50,183 nucleotides of DNA, taken from assembly GCA_016194455.1 (NCBI GenBank), contig JACQBN010000028.1, positions 1-50,183 of the forward strand, written 5' to 3'. Position 1 is the stretch's first letter. Each line of letters begins with the position of its first letter. The translations under genes and the position numbers were made by a program. The stretch is from Candidatus Kaiserbacteria bacterium (lineage in GTDB: Bacteria > Patescibacteriota > Minisyncoccia > Phycocordibacterales > Phycocordibacteraceae). Positions 18,676-28,105 of this stretch are shown here, in pieces. Below the pieces are notes generated by a model, which saw only the letters and a list, made by a program, of their open reading frames with translations, did not search any database and was not told where the DNA came from.

Positions 18676-18715
18676 ACTCTTTGTCCCGAGAAACGGGCAA
18701 TTTTTATAACCTCCT

Positions 18716-19291
18716 ATGGCGACCCTGAGTTACAACGAAATCCTACCCAAAAAGGTGATTGAATATGCCAACGAGCCCTACGAGGTGCTCTCTTCGCATA
18801 TCTTCCGCATGCAGATGAGGAAGCCCGTCAATCAGACTAGGCTCCGCAGCCTCATTGGCGGCCGCGTGATAGAAATTTCTTTTCATCAGAACGAAAGTGT
18901 AGAGGAGGCGGAGGTGGGCGAGATCGACGCCACTTATCTCTATACCAATCGCGGTCAATCGTGGTTCACCGAAACACGTAATCCAAAAAATAGATTTTTC
19001 TTCCCCGAGGAGGCCGTGCACGAGAAGGTGCAGTGGCTCGTGCAGAATACGCCGGTGGGAATTGTGACTTACGAGGAGAAGCCGATCACAGTCCACATCC
19101 CCGTGAAGATGGATTTGAAAGTGACGGAAGCACCCCCGGCGATCCGCGGCGACACTGCGCAAGGCGGAACGAAGATCGTCGAGCTCGCCTCGGGCGCCAC
19201 GGTGAGCACGCCTCTCTTCATCAGCGCGGGCGATATCGTCCGCATCAACACCGACACGGGCCTCTACACCGAGCGGGTGGAGAAGGCTTAG
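18716..19291 (+). CDS. efp: Elongation factor P (noncanonical domain I loop)
   Basis: Three-domain EF-P, e.g. GLYTERVEKA C-terminus; loop reads RMQMRKPVNQTRLR. Confidence 0.9.
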   Translation: MATLSYNEILPKKVIEYANEPYEVLSSHIFRMQMRKPVNQTRLRSLIGGRVIEISFHQNESVEEAEVGEIDATYLYTNRGQSWFTETRNPKNRFFFPEEAVHEKVQWLVQNTPVGIVTYEEKPITVHIPVKMDLKVTEAPPAIRGDTAQGGTKIVELASGATVSTPLFISAGDIVRINTDTGLYTERVEKA

Positions 19292-19782
19292 GGCTGCGCG
19301 AGTGCTCGGACAAACTCGCGCCTGCGCTCTTCGGGCGTGAAGGCGAGTGCATAGTCCCAGGCCTCGCCGTACTCCGGGTGCGGAAGAGCGCGGTCATACG
19401 CAATAGCCGCATCAAGAAGCTCTCGGCCGCCAATGGCAAGAAGAACCTCTGGCAACACAAGAAAGAGTATTTTATGATTCTCCAACTTTGAGAGTCGCTT
19501 CATGTTCGCTCGGCCCCTGAGAATCCGGTGTCCAAGTTCATGAATAAGTGTTGCGCGTTTGTTTATGAAGTCGGACTCCGCCCGAAGTGCAAGCGGACAA
19601 GAGTGGCTCGGGCCCGAAAATACCGCCGCGTTGATTTCCCTTTCCCGGAACGCCAGGCCGGTGACGGACTGCAGCTGGCTCACTATCTTATCTCCGTCTG
19701 CACGCCAAATGGTCTCGAATTCCTTACAGGGTTTCTGATAATCCTTTAGATCTGATTCTGGTAGGAAACGTATCGTAAGCAT
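19288..19782 (-). CDS. Putative HExxH metallopeptidase-like protein
   Basis: LIHELGHRILRGRANMKR. Confidence 0.55.
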   Translation of the reverse strand: MLTIRFLPESDLKDYQKPCKEFETIWRADGDKIVSQLQSVTGLAFREREINAAVFSGPSHSCPLALRAESDFINKRATLIHELGHRILRGRANMKRLSKLENHKILFLVLPEVLLAIGGRELLDAAIAYDRALPHPEYGEAWDYALAFTPEERRREFVRALAQP

Positions 19783-19783
19783 T

Positions 19784-19990
19784 TTATGCCTGCACGTACG
19801 GGAGGAGCGCCATATAGCGCGCGCGCTTGATTGCCTGCGCGATGTCGCGCTGTTTGCCCGCCGGGATGCCGGTGCGTTTCTTGGAGAGCATCTTCGCGTG
19901 CGGATTGGTAAACAGCTTCAAATAGCCGACGTCTTTGTAGTCAACGAACTTCTTGATCTCTATTTCTTCGCGTTCCGCTTGGTGAGCCAT
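19784..19990 (-). CDS. rpsR: 30S ribosomal protein S18
   Basis: FVDYKDVGYLKLFTNPHAKMLSKKRTGIPAGKQRDIAQAIKRARYMALLPYV. Confidence 0.95.
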   Translation of the reverse strand: MAHQAEREEIEIKKFVDYKDVGYLKLFTNPHAKMLSKKRTGIPAGKQRDIAQAIKRARYMALLPYVQA

Positions 19991-19999
19991 AATGAAAAA

Positions 20000-20476
20000 T
20001 TAGAACGGGATGTCCTCCGGATTAATCTCCTCGTCCGGATACTTGATCGCCTCGTCGTCTTTTCCGCCGGAGGCGGACCCGCCTTCGGTGGGGGGAGCCT
20101 CGCCGCGCGTCGAAGATCCCGAGCCCTGCGAGGAGCCGCCGCCCTTGGCATCGGCGCCGAACTGGAAGTTCTCGATGACGATCTCGGTGCGGTAGTTCTT
20201 CTTGCCGGTCTCTTTGTCATCCCAGGTGCGCGTCTGGATCCGGCCCTCGACGAATATCGGCCGTCCCTTCTTAAAGTACTGCCCGATAATCTCCGCGGTG
20301 CGCCCGAAGGCGACAATGTTGTGAAATTCCGTTGCTTCCTGCTTCTGCCCGTTCTTGTCCTTATAGGTGCGGTTGGTCGCAACGCCAAAGGAGGCGACCT
20401 GCCCGCCGGAGGGGAGCGCGCGGAGCTCCGGGTCGCGGGTCAAGTTGCCGTAGATGAATGCTTTGTTGAGATACAT
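20000..20476 (-). CDS. ssb: Single-stranded DNA-binding protein
   Basis: MYLNKAFIYGNLTRDPELRALPSGGQVASFGVATNR; acidic EEINPEDIPF tail. Confidence 0.96.
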   Translation of the reverse strand: MYLNKAFIYGNLTRDPELRALPSGGQVASFGVATNRTYKDKNGQKQEATEFHNIVAFGRTAEIIGQYFKKGRPIFVEGRIQTRTWDDKETGKKNYRTEIVIENFQFGADAKGGGSSQGSGSSTRGEAPPTEGGSASGGKDDEAIKYPDEEINPEDIPF

Positions 20477-20483
20477 AAAAGTA

Positions 20484-20999
20484 TTATACCGCGCCCGCCT
20501 GCGCGGGCAGGACGTGCTCGAGCGCGGCGTCGAGCTCGGCCTCGGCCGCTGCGGGCTCGGAGGGAGCACTCGCGGGGATCTCCTTCGCCATTTCGCGGAG
20601 TTCTGCGGCGTGGCGCGCGGCATCCTTATCGGTAATCACATCAATAGAGCGGATGATACGCTTGTCGGCGGCGACCGTGGCGAGGACGGCAGCGTGATTA
20701 GGCGCCGAGGTCTCGTAGGCAATCCACGAGAAGTGGGCGGAGTCGAAATCGCGTCGGCCGGAAGGTTCTTGGCGAGAGATGCTGTAGGCGAGCTGCGTCA
20801 TCTGTGGCTCGCCCTCGGCGACCACGGCACCTTGCCCTTCGACCGTCGCACGGATTTCCTGGTACGCTTTCTTCACCTCCTCGGAGGGGAGCTCGGGGTC
20901 GAGATGGAAGCCAAGCTCGTAGACCTTCGAGCCGCCGCCCTCTGCAGCGTCTGCCATCTCGGTCTCCTCTATTTCTACTTCGCGCTTCTTGCGAGCCAT
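20484..20999 (-). CDS. rpsF: 30S ribosomal protein S6 with extended C-terminus
   Basis: YELGFHLDPELPSEEVKKAYQEIRATVEGQGAVV...; adjacent to ssb and rpsR. Confidence 0.88.
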   Translation of the reverse strand: MARKKREVEIEETEMADAAEGGGSKVYELGFHLDPELPSEEVKKAYQEIRATVEGQGAVVAEGEPQMTQLAYSISRQEPSGRRDFDSAHFSWIAYETSAPNHAAVLATVAADKRIIRSIDVITDKDAARHAAELREMAKEIPASAPSEPAAAEAELDAALEHVLPAQAGAV

Positions 21000-21079
21000 A
21001 GTGGCGGCATCCTAGCATGGCGAGTGAGGTGTCGCAACTATAAAAAGAAAAGGCCCTGCACTGGGCAGGGCCACGGTAT

Positions 21080-21703
21080 TCAATTGTTATATAGACGGGG
21101 TAGCGGCCCGTAGACCTGGGCCGCTTGCGCGAGCATGCGGGCGAACTCGCGGTCGAGGAAGCTGCTCTCGCCCTGCGCGACCTCGGCGATGAGCCGAGCG
21201 CCGAGCAATGTGTGGAAGCACTTTTCGTTGCTCCACGAGACTGGTGGGTCGGCGACGAGCGAGCGGGTGTTTGAGGTGACATCCGCCAACTTCACGAGCT
21301 TGATCGAGCGGCTCTTTGAGAGCAATCGAGCAGCCTGAAGGCCCTTACGTTCCAGAGTCGGTAGGTCCTTGAACTCGGGCGGGTCGGTCAGGCCGTAGAC
21401 GTTGCGGCCGATCTCGCTGCCGAACTCATGAAAGATGTACGGCAGAAGATCGCGATTGCTTTCCACTGAATCATGGAGGTGCGCGCTCGCGATCTCCGCT
21501 TCGGTGCCGCCGGCCATCGCGACCAGGGTCGCGACTTCGGTGGTGTGGGTATCATACGGATCCTGCGCCGCGTTCTTGCGCCGCTCTCCCGCGTGCACCT
21601 GGCGTGCGAGAAGCAACGCGCGGTGCACGACATTGACAGGCGGCCGAGCGACAGCCGGTATGGCGGGCTCGACGAGTCCGGAAACACTCACGACAAAGAA
21701 CAT
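21080..21703 (-). CDS. HD-domain (ppGpp hydrolase-like) protein
   Basis: DPYDTHTTEVATLVAMAGGTEAEIASAHLHDSVE...SIKLVKLADVTSNTRSL. Confidence 0.7.
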   Translation of the reverse strand: MFFVVSVSGLVEPAIPAVARPPVNVVHRALLLARQVHAGERRKNAAQDPYDTHTTEVATLVAMAGGTEAEIASAHLHDSVESNRDLLPYIFHEFGSEIGRNVYGLTDPPEFKDLPTLERKGLQAARLLSKSRSIKLVKLADVTSNTRSLVADPPVSWSNEKCFHTLLGARLIAEVAQGESSFLDREFARMLAQAAQVYGPLPRLYNN

Positions 21704-21773
21704 GCATTCCTCCTCTTCTATTTAGGTGCACTACTACCCTAGCATACTGGCTAGAGTATGTCAAGCTTTTGGC

Positions 21774-22574
21774 CTAAAGAGCGAAGAGGCGCTTGGCGTT
21801 CTCGAGCAGTGCCACCCGGATGATCTCCAGGTCCTCGCCACGCACTTCTGCGATCTTCGCCACGACGTCTTGGACGGCGAGCGGGTCGTTGCGCGATCCG
21901 CGCGGGCGATTGGTCGGCGGGACGTAGGGCGCGTCGGTCTCCGAGAGGATCGCATCGAGGGGCGCGGCGCGGATGACCTCGTCGTAATCGCGCGCAAAAG
22001 TGATAACGGCAGTGAAGGAGACCGTGAATCCGAGTGCGATGAGCTCGTGCATCTCCGGGACGCCGCCGACGAAGAAATGCACATCTCCGTGCACGGCTCC
22101 GCCGTGCGCGGCCTTCGCATTTTTCAATATTCCAATCAAATCCTGATATGCGTCCATCGTGCCCTTGCTTGGTCGCGCATGGATGATGAGCGGCTTATCG
22201 AGCTCGACTGCAAGAGCAATCTGATCGTTGAAAATCGCTTTTTGCTTTCGCTTTATCTCATCGCTAGCGTCGTTCCTATAATAGTCGAGTCCGCACTCCC
22301 CTATCGCCACTACCTTTGGACTCTTGGCGAGCTCCCGATACGGCGCCGCCTCGAACCACTCGTCGGCCTCATGATTAGGGTGAAGCCCGACCGCTGCGTA
22401 GAGATGTTCGTGCTCTCCCGCGAGCGCGGCCGCTTTCTTTGACGACTCAAGATTGCAGCCCACCACGATGCCCCCGACTCTTTCTGCCTGCATGCGTGCG
22501 AGGAGCTCGTCGCGATCTCTCTCGTAGTGGTCGAACTGCACGTGGCAGTGCGCATCAAAATATTTCAGTTCCAC
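21774..22574 (-). CDS. tatD: TatD family metal-dependent hydrolase (GTG start)
   Basis: VELKYFDAHCHVQFD; VVAIGECGLDYYRN; LSETDAPYVPP. Confidence 0.93.
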   Translation of the reverse strand: MELKYFDAHCHVQFDHYERDRDELLARMQAERVGGIVVGCNLESSKKAAALAGEHEHLYAAVGLHPNHEADEWFEAAPYRELAKSPKVVAIGECGLDYYRNDASDEIKRKQKAIFNDQIALAVELDKPLIIHARPSKGTMDAYQDLIGILKNAKAAHGGAVHGDVHFFVGGVPEMHELIALGFTVSFTAVITFARDYDEVIRAAPLDAILSETDAPYVPPTNRPRGSRNDPLAVQDVVAKIAEVRGEDLEIIRVALLENAKRLFAL

Positions 22575-22638
22575 GCACCGAGTGTACCAGATAAGAAAAA
22601 GCGGCGTCTTGCGACGCCGCCCCGTAATGCACGTGACG

Positions 22639-23832
22639 TTAGTCCGTTGGCCCCGAACGACGCCGGCGATCTTTAATGCAGTTCTTGAGCGCGCGGTCGA
22701 GTCGGTTAGGTCCGTCGATGTGCCGGATGACCTCGCCCTCCTGGCCACCGGTCTCGATGAGCTTGATGTCGCCGATCCCCAGGATGCGCTGCCACCAGTC
22801 AAGGTGGATGTGCGTATCGACAACTCGTTCCAGCGAGACTTCCCGCTTGTCGTAGTTGAGGATGCCGCCGACCACGATGAGCATGGCATCAAGCGATTTC
22901 TTGTCCCGGATGAGCGCGTAACGCCAGCTGGCGAAAAGCGCGATATGCGGGACATAGAACATGCTCGCGAGCGTGAGCGGAAAGAAGCCCATCGCGATCG
23001 GGCCATTGTTCGGCAGGAAGGTGTAGACTGGCACAAGCCAATCGAACCAATGCGTCGCAAAGAGCGCGAAGAACGCCGCGAGCACCACGAGCCACTCGCC
23101 AAGATGCACGAAGCGCGGCACGAGTCGCCAGACGCGCACCCGCCGGAGCATTCGCTCGACTACATAGAGAGCGAACCAGGCGCCGCCGAGAATCTCAAAC
23201 GTCATCGCGCTATGCTCACGCGCGAGGGCGTAGAAGGACTCGAGCCAGCCGGGAACTGCGCGCAAGAACCAATCGATGGGTTCCGCTGCGACTCCGAGGT
23301 GCGGATCGAGTGCGGCGCGAGCCGAATCGAACCAGCTGGTAAGCGTCGCGGGGAGCGTCGCCGCAAGCCACGCGACCCAGCCGGTAAAGAAGAGCAGAGT
23401 CGGAATGGCAATCCAGACTGGGACCCACACGGCATACCAAGTGAATGAACGCTGCCCGCTCTTGGTCGAGAGGGGCTCGTTGAGCTCGGCTTCGTCGCCG
23501 TCGGTGAGACTACCGGTCCGGAAGTCGCGCAGAAGCGCAAGCCAGTGGAGACCGGTCTCGTAGACAAGCTGATCTTCTTCCTCGAGGATTCTGCGGATTC
23601 TCCTCCCGTTGGTGAAGAAATGGAAGGAAAATTCAAACCAGAACCACGCAAGCGAGAGCGACACGAAGCCGAGTAACGTCCAGGTGGACGCGCTCCCGGC
23701 ATGAGCCGCAATGACATCGACAAAGGATGCGCCGGAAGCCATGGTGGGCCCCGAGAGCCAGAATGCGGCCGCTTCGATTGCAAGGCTCACCAGCACGGCG
23801 AACCAGCGCAGAAACTTCACGGTCTTGAACAT
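22639..23832 (-). CDS. Membrane protein with C-terminal PH-like region
   Basis: Multi-TM; ILNYDKREVSLERVVDTHIHLDWWQRILGIGDIKLIETGGQEG. Confidence 0.55.
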   Translation of the reverse strand: MFKTVKFLRWFAVLVSLAIEAAAFWLSGPTMASGASFVDVIAAHAGSASTWTLLGFVSLSLAWFWFEFSFHFFTNGRRIRRILEEEDQLVYETGLHWLALLRDFRTGSLTDGDEAELNEPLSTKSGQRSFTWYAVWVPVWIAIPTLLFFTGWVAWLAATLPATLTSWFDSARAALDPHLGVAAEPIDWFLRAVPGWLESFYALAREHSAMTFEILGGAWFALYVVERMLRRVRVWRLVPRFVHLGEWLVVLAAFFALFATHWFDWLVPVYTFLPNNGPIAMGFFPLTLASMFYVPHIALFASWRYALIRDKKSLDAMLIVVGGILNYDKREVSLERVVDTHIHLDWWQRILGIGDIKLIETGGQEGEVIRHIDGPNRLDRALKNCIKDRRRRSGPTD

Positions 23833-23896
23833 CTTCTGCCTTTCTCCGGCTCAGAGCCGGAATTAGAGGACAATGAGCTACGCAACCGGGGGGAGT

Positions 23897-25348
23897 TTAT
23901 AACTCTCCTGCATGCTTGTCAATTCTCGGGAAGAGATTCTTGGGCTTCTGATTTTTCCTGACCGCGGCCGCTATTGCGGCCGCGGTGCGTGGCATCGCCG
24001 GTATGAGGTGTGCCGCGATCTTCGCGAGCACGTGTACGAGCTGTTCGATATCCCTGCGCGCTGCTTCGCGCTCGACAGCGTCGCCGCTTTTTATTTTCTT
24101 ATACGGCGCGCGCTCGTTCATATAAACATCGGCCGCACCAATCTGTTCAAAAATAAGATCCATCGCCTCGTTGAAACGATACGCCTCTACTTTTTCATAA
24201 AATGCTTCATCGACCCGCTCGTCTTCGTCGGTGAGCTCGATAGCGTGCGGCAGGTTTTGCTCGGCGAGCGTCATCACGCGCGCGACGAGATTCCCGAGTC
24301 CGTTCGTAAGGTGCGTGGTATAGGCCTCGTGAATGGTTGCCTCACCGATGTCCGTGTCCTCCGTTGGATTCACGTGTCGGAGCAGGAAATACCGCAGCAC
24401 GTCTACGCCATACTGCTCCGCGATCTTGAGCGGATCGATGACATTGCCAATCGACTTGCTCATCTTCTCGCCGGAGATATTGATGAACCCGTGAATGAAT
24501 ATTTGTTTTGAGAATGGCAGACCCGCTGAAGCGAGCATTCCTTGCCAGATCCCCGCCTGTTGGCGAACTTGGTCCTTCCCCGCAAGCTGGACCACCGGCC
24601 ACCATTTTTTAAATTTCTCTTCGTCAGAGGGCCAGCCGACCGCGGAGACATAGTTGACGAGCGCGTCGAACCACACATACATCACCTGCGTGTCATCATC
24701 GGGGACCGGCACACCCCAGGCGAGTTTCTCCTTCGGGCGCGAGATGCTGAAGTCCTTGAGTCCATTCTTCACGAAGGTGACGATCTCGTGGAAGCGTTTT
24801 TTGGGCACGACAAACTCCGGCTCCTTCGCGAACAGTTCCATAAGCGTCTGCTGATAGCGCGAGAACTTGAAGTAATAGTTCTTCTCAGTGCGGATCTCGA
24901 TCTCGAGATTTGGGTGGAGCGGGCAGCGCCCCCCGACCAGCTCAGAGTCCGTCTTCTCGAGCTCGCAGCCGACGCAATACCGCACTTCGTATTTCGCTTG
25001 GTAGATGTCACCTGCGACGAGGCAGCGCTTCCAGAATTCCTGCGCGGCCTTCATATGCGCGGGGTCAGTGGTGCGGATGAAGGAGTCGTAGGAAATCTCG
25101 AGGCGGTCGGCGAAATCTTTAAAGCGCTTCGCATACCTGTCGACATATGCATGGATCTCCTCCCCTGCTTCCTTCGCCTTCTCGGCAACCTTAGCACCGT
25201 GCTCGTCGGTGCCGATGTTCAGGTATACCTCTTCGCCCTGCGCGCGCAGCGCGCGCGCGAGGAAATCCGCCTGCACGAACTCAAGCGCGTGCCCGAGGTG
25301 CGGGTCACCGTTCAAGTACGGCAGCGTCGTGGTGAGGTAGCGACTCAT
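23897..25348 (-). CDS. metG: Methionyl-tRNA synthetase
   Basis: LTTTLPYLNGDPHLGHALEFVQADF; GEKMSKSIGNVIDP. Confidence 0.97.
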   Translation of the reverse strand: MSRYLTTTLPYLNGDPHLGHALEFVQADFLARALRAQGEEVYLNIGTDEHGAKVAEKAKEAGEEIHAYVDRYAKRFKDFADRLEISYDSFIRTTDPAHMKAAQEFWKRCLVAGDIYQAKYEVRYCVGCELEKTDSELVGGRCPLHPNLEIEIRTEKNYYFKFSRYQQTLMELFAKEPEFVVPKKRFHEIVTFVKNGLKDFSISRPKEKLAWGVPVPDDDTQVMYVWFDALVNYVSAVGWPSDEEKFKKWWPVVQLAGKDQVRQQAGIWQGMLASAGLPFSKQIFIHGFINISGEKMSKSIGNVIDPLKIAEQYGVDVLRYFLLRHVNPTEDTDIGEATIHEAYTTHLTNGLGNLVARVMTLAEQNLPHAIELTDEDERVDEAFYEKVEAYRFNEAMDLIFEQIGAADVYMNERAPYKKIKSGDAVEREAARRDIEQLVHVLAKIAAHLIPAMPRTAAAIAAAVRKNQKPKNLFPRIDKHAGEL

Positions 25349-26406
25349 TCGAGAGAGCTCACGGCGCGGCGCTTGCGCTTCTCGAAGTCGGTGAGGAACT
25401 CGAGTGCGACCGCCGCGACCGGGACCGAGAGCAAGACGCCGAGAAAGCCCGCAAGGATCCCGCCCGCGATCAAAGCGACGATGACCAAGAGCGGTGGGAT
25501 GCCGATCACCTTCTTCACGATGAGCGGATAGATGAGGTTCGTCTCAAACTGATTGACCACGACAAAGAGACCGACGACGATCGCGGCAATCGCGATGCCG
25601 CCCTCCGAGTAGCCGACCACAACCGCCGCGAGGCCGGCCATCAGCGAGCCGAAGATCGGGATGATCTCCGCGAGCGCAGTGAAGACCGCGAGCAAGAGTG
25701 CATACGGGATACCGATGATGAGGAGCCCGAGATAGATCAGCACGCCGACGATGAGCGAGAGCAGAATCTGCCCCTGCATCCAGAGGCCGATCTTCTTCTG
25801 TGCGCGCTTCCAGAGATTCACCGCATACTCCTCGTGCGACGCTGGGACGATGATGCGCAGGAAGTCGTCCACTCCCGTCTCCTGGAGCGCGAAGTAGAAG
25901 GAGAGCACGACGACCAAAACGAGCGAGAAAATCCCGCCAAAGAACGTCGCGAAGAGCTGCACGACGCCAGAGGAGCTCGCCGAGAACGCTGATTTCAAGG
26001 ACAGCAGGGTCGCGACGATCGATTGCGCCTGGTGCGAACTACCGAGGAAGTCAGTCGCGTTCGCGAGCCCTGCGAAGGAAGTGGGGACATTGAGCGTGTC
26101 TAAATATTGCGGCACCGTGGAGAGGAAGGCGGCAGCGTCCGCGATGATGGGCGGGAAGAAGAAGTAGAGGAGCGTGAAGACGGAACCGAAAACGACGACG
26201 TACATGCCAAGTGCGGCGATGAAGCGCGGCAATCCGCGACGGCAGAAGAAGCTGATGCCTGGCTCTATCGCCGAGGCGATGACGATGGCGGTCAGCACGA
26301 GGAGCGCCAAGTCCCGCAGCAGCCAGAGGACGTAGGCGCCCACAAGCACGATGAGCGTCGTGACGATGGTCCCCGCAGTGATGCTTATTTTGAACTGCTG
26401 ATCCAT
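25345..26406 (-). CDS. AI-2E family transporter / PerM-like
   Basis: 353 aa, PF01594-type TM pattern. Confidence 0.88.
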   Translation of the reverse strand: MDQQFKISITAGTIVTTLIVLVGAYVLWLLRDLALLVLTAIVIASAIEPGISFFCRRGLPRFIAALGMYVVVFGSVFTLLYFFFPPIIADAAAFLSTVPQYLDTLNVPTSFAGLANATDFLGSSHQAQSIVATLLSLKSAFSASSSGVVQLFATFFGGIFSLVLVVVLSFYFALQETGVDDFLRIIVPASHEEYAVNLWKRAQKKIGLWMQGQILLSLIVGVLIYLGLLIIGIPYALLLAVFTALAEIIPIFGSLMAGLAAVVVGYSEGGIAIAAIVVGLFVVVNQFETNLIYPLIVKKVIGIPPLLVIVALIAGGILAGFLGVLLSVPVAAVALEFLTDFEKRKRRAVSSLE

Positions 26407-26455
26407 TCCCGCATCCTAACACATAAGAACAAAAACCGGATAGAAAAAGCCGCTC

Positions 26456-26788
26456 TCACGGAGCGGCTGTGTCTTCACTGTCGGGATCATGCCCCGGGGC
26501 ACGACGGAGCATCCTCACGACGAAGTAACTTAACGCAAAGACCGCCGCGGCACCGAGGCCCATACAAACGAAAGCCCCAATGATTGCGGTGGAGAACGAC
26601 TCATCGTGCGCCCCGGCGTCCCAAAACGAGAACGCCATAGAGAACGCAAACAAGACCCACGCACATATTTTGTAGAGCGCGCGGAAGAACTCACTCGTCC
26701 GCGGCAACCGCACTTCAAAAATATTGGTGAGCAGCCAGAAACCCATGATCAACGCTCCGATGAGCGCGGGAACAAGGAATCCCCACAT
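26456..26788 (-). CDS. Small multi-TM protein
   Basis: 110 aa; upstream rc TTGACA-17-TACCCT promoter. Confidence 0.6.
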   Translation of the reverse strand: MWGFLVPALIGALIMGFWLLTNIFEVRLPRTSEFFRALYKICAWVLFAFSMAFSFWDAGAHDESFSTAIIGAFVCMGLGAAAVFALSYFVVRMLRRAPGHDPDSEDTAAP

Positions 26789-26856
26789 GCGAACCTCCCG
26801 AGTTATACCCGATTTACAGGGTAGCAGCTCGAGATGCCTTTGTCAAGTAAGGTGTG

Positions 26857-28095
26857 TTAGCGGATAGCCTCGCGGATGCGCTTTGCGGCCTCTAGGACGG
26901 TGAGGCGCTCCTGGGTGCCCGTGTCGCGGTGGCGGAGTGTCACGGTATCCTTTAGTTCTGGCTTTTCTCCCAAGGTGTCAAAGTCTATGGTGATGCAAAA
27001 AGGCGTGCCGATTTCGTCCTGGCGGCGGTAGCGTTTGCCGATATTGCCGTTGTCGTCCCACGCGATCCACGGGTGGACCTTCTGCAGCTCTATGCGCACT
27101 TCTTTCGCCTTCGCGACGAGCTCGGGTTTATTTTTCAAAAGCGGCGAGACCATCGCTTTGATGGGCGCGACCTTGGGGTCGAGCGCAAGATACACGCGCG
27201 CCTCATCTCCCATCGTGTCTTCGCGATACGCACTTACAAGGATTGCAAGAATGGTGCGATCAACGCCTAGGGACGGCTCGATAACGTGCGGGATGAAACG
27301 TTCGTTCGTTTCTTCATCGAGGACAGAAAGGTCGACGCCAGATGCTTGCGTATGCGCCGCGAGGTCGAAATCGCCGCGATACGCGAGCCCCCAGAGCTCT
27401 TTGCGGCCGAACGGGTAGTCGAACTCAAAATCGATCGTGCGCTTGGAGTAATGCGCGCGCTCCTGCGGCGGCACTTCGAGCTCGTGCACGGTTCCCTTCG
27501 CGAGCCCGATGGCTTCAGCATACCGGTGCATCAGTGCGCGCCACTCCTCAAATGCCTTCTTCCACTCGCTCTCCTTCACGAAATATTCCACCTCCATTTG
27601 TTTGAACTCGCGCATGCGGAAGAGGAAGTCGCGCGGCGCAATCTCGTTGCGGAACGCTTTGCCGATCTGCCCGATGCCAAACGGCAGCGCCGGATGCATC
27701 GAGTCCAGCACATTCTTGAAGTTCGCGAAGATGCCCCCCGCGGTCTCGGGCCGCAGATATGTCGGCGTCGCCTCTTCGCCCGCGCCCACTGATGTTGTAA
27801 ACATCACATTGAACATCTTCCCGCCCTCGATCGGATCGGCGAAGCCGGCGACGTGCCCGCTCGCTTCCCAGACCTTCGGATTCATCAGAATCGCAGCGTC
27901 CACCGAGTACATATCCTCGCGCTCGTCGATGAACATTCGCCACCAGATTTGTTTTATATTTTCCTGCAGCAAAACTCCAAGCAGGCCATAGTCGTAGGTG
28001 CCGGCGAGTCCGCCGTAGATCTCCGAGCCCGGATAGACGAAGCCGCGACGCTTCGCAAGCGAGACGATCTTCTCCATCAGGGTGAGGTCCGCCAT
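26857..28095 (-). CDS. glyS: Glycyl-tRNA synthetase, dimeric type
   Basis: MADLTLMEKIVSLAKRRGFVYPGSEIYGGLAGTYDYG; TYLRPETAGGIFANF. Confidence 0.95.
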   Translation of the reverse strand: MADLTLMEKIVSLAKRRGFVYPGSEIYGGLAGTYDYGLLGVLLQENIKQIWWRMFIDEREDMYSVDAAILMNPKVWEASGHVAGFADPIEGGKMFNVMFTTSVGAGEEATPTYLRPETAGGIFANFKNVLDSMHPALPFGIGQIGKAFRNEIAPRDFLFRMREFKQMEVEYFVKESEWKKAFEEWRALMHRYAEAIGLAKGTVHELEVPPQERAHYSKRTIDFEFDYPFGRKELWGLAYRGDFDLAAHTQASGVDLSVLDEETNERFIPHVIEPSLGVDRTILAILVSAYREDTMGDEARVYLALDPKVAPIKAMVSPLLKNKPELVAKAKEVRIELQKVHPWIAWDDNGNIGKRYRRQDEIGTPFCITIDFDTLGEKPELKDTVTLRHRDTGTQERLTVLEAAKRIREAIR

Positions 28096-28105
28096 GCTCT
28101 GGCGA

